DNA of 21,745 bases, from the NCBI GenBank assembly GCA_002337525.1, contig DDGG01000020.1, positions 1-21,745 on the forward strand, given 5' to 3'. Shown piece by piece: positions 16,779 to 21,745 of the stretch; position 1 is the first letter of the stretch, and each line of letters starts with the position of its first letter. The notes below the pieces were generated by a model, which did not search any database, was not told where the DNA came from, and saw only the letters and a program-made list of their open reading frames with translations. The stretch comes from Alphaproteobacteria bacterium UBA1908. GTDB taxonomy: Bacteria > Pseudomonadota > Alphaproteobacteria > Caedimonadales > UBA1908. Made by a program: the position numbers and the translations under genes.

Positions 16779-18962
16779 ATGATCAAGAAAAAATTATATT
16801 CCTCTTTAAAAAATTGTAAAAATATCTTCTACCTTTGCCAGAACAACAAAGCCTTTGATGATAAAAAAAAGGATATTCTTATTTATGCCGAGAACTTAAT
16901 ATCTAATTTCTCAAAAATAAAAAAAAGCAACAAAAAAGATATTCATGAATATCATCTGACTCCTTTCTCATATAATATTGTTTTATTACAAAAACGTTTG
17001 GAAGAAGTCACAAGAAATTTTGAGAGCAAGCTCACAAAAAGCTTACCCCTTGATGAAGAAGCCTTTCAGGATAACCTTATTAACACTACCCCTTTTCATT
17101 TAAGTACAGAAACGTGGCTTCATAAGTGCCTTCTGACGACCAGAACACGACATAAATCGGAGTGCGCCTTTTCAAAAGTTTTTTGGAAAGAGACCGGTAT
17201 GGGATCTCCAGACAAAAGTCGTAATAACATCTTTTTAAATGTTCTAAGGACGCAGGGGGTTTATCTACCTGATATTTCTTCAAAAACTTTTATTGATTAT
17301 GATTACAAAATTGATCGAAAATATGGCATAGCATCCTCTTCATTCTTTATACCTTCTGTCATATTTTCTTTAGCAGAGTTTAGGAAGAAATTTTCCCCCG
17401 AACTTCTTGGAGCCTTTTTATGGTTTGTGTATTTTCACCGGTCTTTTCTTCCCGATAAAAAACTGGTTAAAAAATATGGCCATGAAACAAGCTTTAAAAG
17501 GCTTTTTAGCTTTTCCGAAAAGGACGAGGCAGAGAACAAACGTTCTGCTTTAATACTTGTCAAGGATACCCTGGAGGAAGTTTTGTATTCCAATGGGAAA
17601 GATGCCATGGATGCTTACTGGCAAAGAATTTGGGATGGGTTTTCTATTCTTTTTATTCTATCAACAATGAATGAGGAATTAGAGGAAAGAAGAGCTCTCA
17701 TCAACAGTCTAAGCGCTAAGGAAAAATTCATCGAAATCATCAAAGAAAAGGCTTATCTCTCTTCCTTTGCCCATGGGGATCTCTCTTTAAGAGGAAGAAC
17801 GCTCAACGACTGGTTCATGGATCCCGAAGAATTTGTTGATACTTTGGAAAAGTGTTCTCATCTTGTTATTCCTGGTTCGCCTGAGGAAAGTCGCTTTCTT
17901 ACAGATCTGGTTTCTTTTGAAGGTCCTATGTTTAAAATTTTTTCCGATAATGAGCTGACTATTATTTCGCAGTGGATTCAAGAAATATGTTTTGAAGAAC
18001 AATATTCAGGTGATGAAAACCATCCAGATATTCCTGTTAACGTTGAAATAAAATCGATTTCTCCGGACGTTAAGCAATTTGTTTTCACACCTAAAGCAAA
18101 TCAGAATCTGCCATCATTCACACCTGGAAGTTATATTTCCGTAATGTTTGGCCCTGAAAACTGTAGAATGATAAGACAATACTCACTTGTGAATTCTTAC
18201 GAAGAAAAAAATAAATATACTATTCTTGTTAGATACACAAAAGAATCAAAAGGGGGCTCTCGTTATTTACACGAATCTCTCGGAGCAAATGATGAGGTTT
18301 TCATTTCAAAACCAGTCAATAATTTTAAACTGGTAGAAAAAGCCCGTAAATACATTTTTCTAGCAGGCGGAATCGGTATTACGCCTTTTATCTCCTATCT
18401 TTCTCTCCTGGAAAAATCAACGATAGATTTTGAAGTACATTATGGTATCCGAGATATAGAACATGGTCCCCTAGTCTTTGAATTAAAAGATCGTTTGAAA
18501 GAAAAATTATCCTTATATGACTTATCTAAAGGAGAAATGATGGATATCAAACATCTCATTAGTGAACAGATTATAGGGACTCACCTTTATGTTTGCGGTC
18601 CGGAAAAAATGATTACGTCAACGGTTGATATCGCAAAAGAAATTGGATGGAATTCTTCTCATATTCATTTCGAACTTTTTTCACAAGACTGTTCCGGGGA
18701 AGAATTTGATGTGTATCTAAAAAGATCAAACAGAAAAATCATTATTCCAAACAAAAAAAGTATTTTGGAAGTACTTGAAAGTAATGGAATCAGACACCCT
18801 CATCATTGCCGAAGCGGAAACTGCGGAAAATGTGTTGCAAATGTGATAAAAGGGGATATTGATCATAGAGACAACTGTCTGTCTGATAATGATCGTAAAA
18901 ATAAAATGGCGGTTTGTGTTTCAAGATCCGTCGACAGAAGAATGATAACCCTTGATTTATAA
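16779..18962 (+). CDS. Fusion of a metal-ligand-poor HDO-like domain with an FAD/NAD/2Fe-2S reductase
   Basis: The protein has 727 residues and starts 44 bp after the oxidase stop. Residues 1-300 align with the preceding protein (PFHLSTETW at 105-113, FWKETGMG at 135-142, GAFLWF at 211-216, WQRIWDGF at 281-288). The metal ligands are largely lost: Glu138 remains, but the equivalents of His196, Glu258, His285, Asp289 and His295 are Arg148, Val217, Phe243, Glu247 and Asn253. Residues about 310-410 are a helical linker with IPGSPEESRFL and GPMFKIFSD. Residues about 415-640 form a ferredoxin-reductase module: RQYSLVN (466-472, FAD), GGIGITPF (530-537, NAD(P)) and CGPEKM (606-611). Residues 643-727 form a plant-type 2Fe-2S domain with Cys677, 682, 685 and 713. 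This module order is that of phthalate-dioxygenase-type reductases. It probably delivers electrons to the oxidase. Confidence 0.85.
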   Translation: MIKKKLYSSLKNCKNIFYLCQNNKAFDDKKKDILIYAENLISNFSKIKKSNKKDIHEYHLTPFSYNIVLLQKRLEEVTRNFESKLTKSLPLDEEAFQDNLINTTPFHLSTETWLHKCLLTTRTRHKSECAFSKVFWKETGMGSPDKSRNNIFLNVLRTQGVYLPDISSKTFIDYDYKIDRKYGIASSSFFIPSVIFSLAEFRKKFSPELLGAFLWFVYFHRSFLPDKKLVKKYGHETSFKRLFSFSEKDEAENKRSALILVKDTLEEVLYSNGKDAMDAYWQRIWDGFSILFILSTMNEELEERRALINSLSAKEKFIEIIKEKAYLSSFAHGDLSLRGRTLNDWFMDPEEFVDTLEKCSHLVIPGSPEESRFLTDLVSFEGPMFKIFSDNELTIISQWIQEICFEEQYSGDENHPDIPVNVEIKSISPDVKQFVFTPKANQNLPSFTPGSYISVMFGPENCRMIRQYSLVNSYEEKNKYTILVRYTKESKGGSRYLHESLGANDEVFISKPVNNFKLVEKARKYIFLAGGIGITPFISYLSLLEKSTIDFEVHYGIRDIEHGPLVFELKDRLKEKLSLYDLSKGEMMDIKHLISEQIIGTHLYVCGPEKMITSTVDIAKEIGWNSSHIHFELFSQDCSGEEFDVYLKRSNRKIIIPNKKSILEVLESNGIRHPHHCRSGNCGKCVANVIKGDIDHRDNCLSDNDRKNKMAVCVSRSVDRRMITLDL

Positions 18963-19020
18963 TTGATTTTAATATTCTGTGACGGATTTAATTTTATGAA
19001 GATTTAAAGCGTTGATTGAT

Positions 19021-19239
19021 TTCAAACGGCGCCATTATCAAGGGGATATTATCCCGGGATGTGTGCGATGGTGTTGTATACAGGGAATTAGCCCGAGATC
19101 TTTAAGAAAGGATGCTGGAAAGAGGTGTTGAGGTTGATCACACAACTCTTTCTCGATGGATTCAGCGTTATGCTCCTGAATGGAAAAACGATTGCGGTGG
19201 TATTATAAGTCGACTCTTGGATATAGCTGGCAGGTGGAT
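19021..19239 (+). pseudogene. IS6-family transposase, 5' part
   Basis: The frame starting FKRRHYQGDIIPGCVRW is the typical IS6 N-terminus (FK-RH-x2-IIL-x-VRWY). A frame change near 19085 then gives RELARDL followed by a TAA. The same frame continues with LERGVEVDHTTLSRWIQRYA, the helix-turn-helix region. A further shift near 19195 reads WYYKSTLGYSWQVD and stops where the intron begins. That final Asp (codon 19237-19239) is the first catalytic Asp of the DDE triad. Start region and two frame breaks make it non-functional. Confidence 0.8.
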
Positions 19240-19747
19240 GTGGGTATGCCGTAGCAAGCACTTTAAGAGATGGAGGTAGGTCCGCAATCGGTTTACAGGA
19301 ACAGGTTGCAAACCACTGTAAGCAGCTCTAGTTAAGAGCTAGGGTTGTGAGCGTTACAGAAAAGGCTCTTTGACGAGTCAAGTAGGGAGCAAGAAGACGA
19401 ATACAAGTGAATCACCGTTCAAGTGTCGAGAACTGTACATGATGTCAAAACTAGGGAGTTCTCGTTGTCCTGGGACAAGTCTAACAGTTACCTGTTTACT
19501 GGTTAGGCGGCATCCGGCATAGAGGTGACGTGATCTTTCTCTGGGCTTTTAGAGTGAACTACGGGAACCTGCATAACAATGCTAAGAGCAGGGCACAAGT
19601 GAGGTCATCATGAGGCTGATAGTATCGATGTGTTATGTAGGGGCGGACAAGTTCGTAGTCGTGTTGAAGTTGCTTTAATGGCGATGGAGCGAAGGGACTT
19701 GGCTACAGCTGTTGGAATTAAGAGTCAACTAAATCTAGGAGGAACTT

Positions 19748-20985
19748 TTGAAACCAACAAAACCCTTTGGCATTTCCAAACAACTGGTTATGCAAGCCTA
19801 TCTTGAAGTGAAACGGAAAGGAGGAGCTTCAGGTATTGATCAAGAAACGATAGAGGACTTTGAGCGAGATCTGAAAGACAATTTATATCGAGTTTGGAAT
19901 AGAATGTCTTCGGGCAGCTATTTTCCTCCACCGGTAAAATCGGTCCCCATCTCCCAAAAGACAGGAGGGTTGGCATCCCAACTGTTGCTGATAGGGTGGC
20001 ACAAACGGTGGTAAAGATGTTGCTCGAACCCATTCTGGATCCTATATTTGATGATAATTCTTTTGGATACCGTCCAAGAAAGTCTGCTCACGATGCCATT
20101 GAGGTGACAAGAACTAGGTGTTGGCAGTATGATTGGGTAGTAGAATATGACATCCAAGGTCTATTTGATAATATAGATCATCAACTTCTTCTGAAAGCTC
20201 TACGACATCACTGCGATTGTAAATGGATCCTTTTGTATGTAGAACGGTGGCTAACAGTCTCCCTTCAGACGCAAGAAGGTACCCTCATCGTGCGAGATAA
20301 GGGCACACCACAGGGTGGAGTTGTCAGCCCCCTTTTGGCAACTCTATTTTTACACTATGCTTTTGATGCATGGGTGAGGAGAGAACTGCCTACTATTCCT
20401 TTCTGTCGCTATGCAGATGATGGATTGTTACATTGTAGCAGTTATCAAGAAGCAGAGAGTGTCTTGAAAAGAATTGGGGATCGCTTCCGCGCCTGCGGTC
20501 TTATTATACACCCCTCTAAGACAGGAATTATCTATTGTAAAGATAGAAACAGGAAGAAGAAGTTTGATCGAATCAGCTTTGATTTTCTTGGTTTCACCTT
20601 TCGTCCAAGGCGGTGTGATGGTGGAAAAGGAGTTGTGCATTCTAACTTTTTACCGGCTATGAGTCGCCCATCAAGAAAAGCCATTACCCAAGAGATAAGA
20701 AGTTGTCCCATTCAACTAAAGACAGATAAGTCTTTAGAGGATCTTTCTTTGATGTTCGACCGCCGATTAAGAGGTTGGAAGAATTATTACGGTCGTTTTT
20801 ATCCTTCTGCCATGCGTTGTGTATGGCAGCACTTCAATGGTTATCTGGTAAGATGGGTGCGAAGAAAGTATAAGCGATTTGCTCAACATAAAACACAAGC
20901 CTGTAAGTATGTTGTTCACATTGCGCGTGCTAATCAAAACCTATTTATGCATTGGAAGTTAGGAGTCTTTAGGGGGTGGCAGTAG
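19748..20985 (+). pseudogene. ltrA: Group II intron reverse transcriptase/maturase, frameshifted
   Basis: The start is TTG 19748 behind AGGAGG. The N-terminal part (KPFGISKQLVMQAYLEVKRK, GGASGIDQETI) runs to SQKTGG near 19966. There a short deletion removes the VRRL-type residues and shifts the frame; the sense resumes at GIPTVADRVAQTVVKMLLEP near 19970. The remainder is intact to 20985: SFGYRPRKSAHDAIE, EYDIQGLFDNIDH, TPQGGVVSPLLA, CRYADDG (active site), FDFLGFTFRPR, and the maturase motif LRGWKNYYGRFYP. There is no HNH endonuclease domain. The stop lies a few bases before domain V. It is a close relative of the maturase in the other intron; both are dead by independent lesions. Confidence 0.88.
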
Positions 20986-20990
20986 TGTGG

Positions 20991-21025
20991 GAGCCGGATG
21001 AGCTGAGGAGGGTCACGTCCGGTTC
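20991..21025 (+). ncRNA. Group II intron domain V
   Basis: The 35 bases begin GAGCCGGATG and end ACGTCCGGTTC, forming the conserved catalytic hairpin with AGC near the 5' side. It is followed by a domain VI-like stem (GGCTGTGG/CTACGGCC) and the 3' splice site. Confidence 0.88.
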
Positions 21026-21060
21026 TGAGAGGGGCTGTGGTTGAAATACTACGGCCTACT

Positions 21061-21543
21061 CACCCATACGTGAAAGTGAAAGGGAAATGGTGTTATTTCT
21101 ATCGAACCATCGACAAGAGAGGAGACACTATTGATTTTTATCTCTCCAGAACTCGTAATGCTAAAGCGGCTAAGAGATTCCTGAGGAAAACGTTGAAAAG
21201 TATAAAGTCCTGGGCACACCCTCAAACCATCAATACGGATGAAGCGTCAACCTATATTTCAGCTATTTCTGATTTAAAATCAAAAGAAAAATGTCCTACG
21301 GACACCAATCATAGATCTGTGAAATATCTTAACAACAGGATAGAAGCTGATTATGGAAAACTTAAACGTCTTATTAAACCAACTCCGGGTTTCAAATCCT
21401 TGAAAACAGCTTTTGCGACAATCAAAGGTTTTGAAGTCATGCGGGTGTTTAGGAAGGGGCAATTTAAAGCATGGATGGGGGAGGATAACGTCTTTGGAGA
21501 AATCCGTCTTATCAATAAGCAATTCGACATCTATACGGTATAA
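21061..21543 (+). pseudogene. IS6-family transposase, 3' part
   Basis: This frame carries the rest of the DDE integrase core: YVKVKGKWCYFYRTIDKRG, the second catalytic Asp in INTDEAST, and the Glu in YLNNRIEADYGKLKR. It then has the family's C-terminal block GFKSLKTAFATIKGFEVM. The exon is itself undamaged, and the stop at 21541-21543 lies 37 bp before the right terminal repeat. Because the 5' exon is frameshifted and the intron's maturase is dead, no transposase is expected. Confidence 0.85.
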
Positions 21544-21598
21544 TCAAACAAAAATAAAATTATATCTTGCTCGATAAAATTTTTGCAACAGAACCCTA

Positions 21599-21745
21599 AT
21601 TCAGGTGAGAGGTCTTGTCCAAAAATCAGGCCTTTTAGATCTTTTGAGCATAGTTCCTGGAGAGGACCTACAAGATTACAAAAACCTTCATAAAGCCTCC
21701 CAGGTTCTGGATTTTCTTATCGAATGTCTTGATCATGTTTTTTAA
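21599..21745 (+). pseudogene. C-terminal 48 codons of an unidentified gene next to the IS end
   Basis: An open frame starts immediately beyond the IS6 terminal repeat and ends with TAA at the last base of the window. It reads IQVRGLVQKSGLLDLLSIVP, then GEDLQDYKNLHKASQ and VLDFLIECLDHVF. It has amphipathic-helix character and no start codon near the junction, so it is probably the 3' end of a gene cut by the IS. The matching 5' part is not on the other side of the IS, where the reductase fusion gene ends normally. A deletion or rearrangement must therefore have followed insertion. No family is recognised. Confidence 0.45.

Larger units (their letters stand above)
19240..21060 (+). mobile_element. 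Group II intron inserted in the IS6 transposase
   Basis: The intron begins at GTGGGTATGCCGTAGCAAGC directly after the catalytic-Asp codon and ends at CGGCCTACT. Taking these limits, the exons join in frame as SWQVD-HP-YVKVKGKW, where other IS6 transposases have VDETYVKVKG. The 5' RNA region (19240-19747) is collinear with that of the intron at 6105-7960, so the two are related. Domain V is present at 20991-21025. The maturase gene inside is frameshifted. The 3' limit could be one or two bases earlier if the usual AY end is required. Confidence 0.8.
18973..21596 (+). mobile_element. IS6-family insertion sequence interrupted by a group II intron
   Basis: The right end is TTTTTGCAACAGAACCC (21580-21596), a clear IS6-type terminal repeat. 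A decayed left end (TTCTGT at 18975-18980 followed by GACGG) lies 12 bp after the preceding gene. Between them is an IS6 transposase in two exons around a group II intron (about 19240-21060). The flanking eight bases on either side do not match, so no target duplication is seen. The transposase 5' part is frameshifted, so the element is dead. Confidence 0.75.

Noticed and set aside
1..21745. CRISPR array, tRNA or rRNA genes
   Set aside because: No regularly spaced short repeats and no recognisable tRNA cloverleaf or rRNA segment were found on reading both strands.

Overview
The window looks like an accessory region of a small-genome, host-associated bacterium. It is very AT-rich, intergenic DNA is extensive, and small proteins with signal peptides recur. 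Several genes are broken at homopolymer runs, and every mobile element visible is decayed. An intracellular alphaproteobacterium (Holosporales- or Rickettsiales-like symbiont of protists or arthropods) is my best guess. This rests on overall style, not on a marker gene; no rRNA, tRNA or housekeeping gene was seen.

Left part (1-5916): exported or envelope proteins mixed with transposon relics. There is the 3' part of a V8/trypsin-like serine protease, then a Tn3-family inverted repeat with a scrap of Tn3 transposase C-terminus. These are followed by a frameshifted membrane protein, a secreted deaminase-like protein (HxE...CxxC) whose C-terminus has slipped into another frame, a small exported protein, a second Tn3-like inverted repeat facing the first, a small lipoprotein, and a frameshifted degenerate protease-like gene.

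Middle mobile block (6037-9848): a group II intron with a dead reverse transcriptase, the second copy of a 180-bp direct repeat, and a Tn3 transposase pseudogene cut off beside an IS6-type terminal repeat.

Metabolic block (9867-18962): two apparently intact gene sets separated by a dead dicarboxylate/glutamate symporter. On the minus strand lie a SAM methyltransferase, an ATP-grasp amino-acid-ligase-like enzyme and a vanillyl-alcohol-oxidase/4-cresol-dehydrogenase-type flavoprotein. On the plus strand lie a haem-oxygenase-like diiron oxidase (HDO) homologue and a 727-residue protein. The latter joins an HDO-like domain that has lost almost all metal ligands to a complete FAD/NAD/2Fe-2S reductase. 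I read the second pair as an oxygenase with a dedicated, fused pseudo-oxygenase/reductase partner. Together the five genes could be a compact small-molecule biosynthesis locus; that link is inference from proximity.

Right end (18973-21745): an IS6-family element whose transposase is split by a second group II intron, with a frameshifted maturase, followed by the last 48 codons of an unidentified gene.
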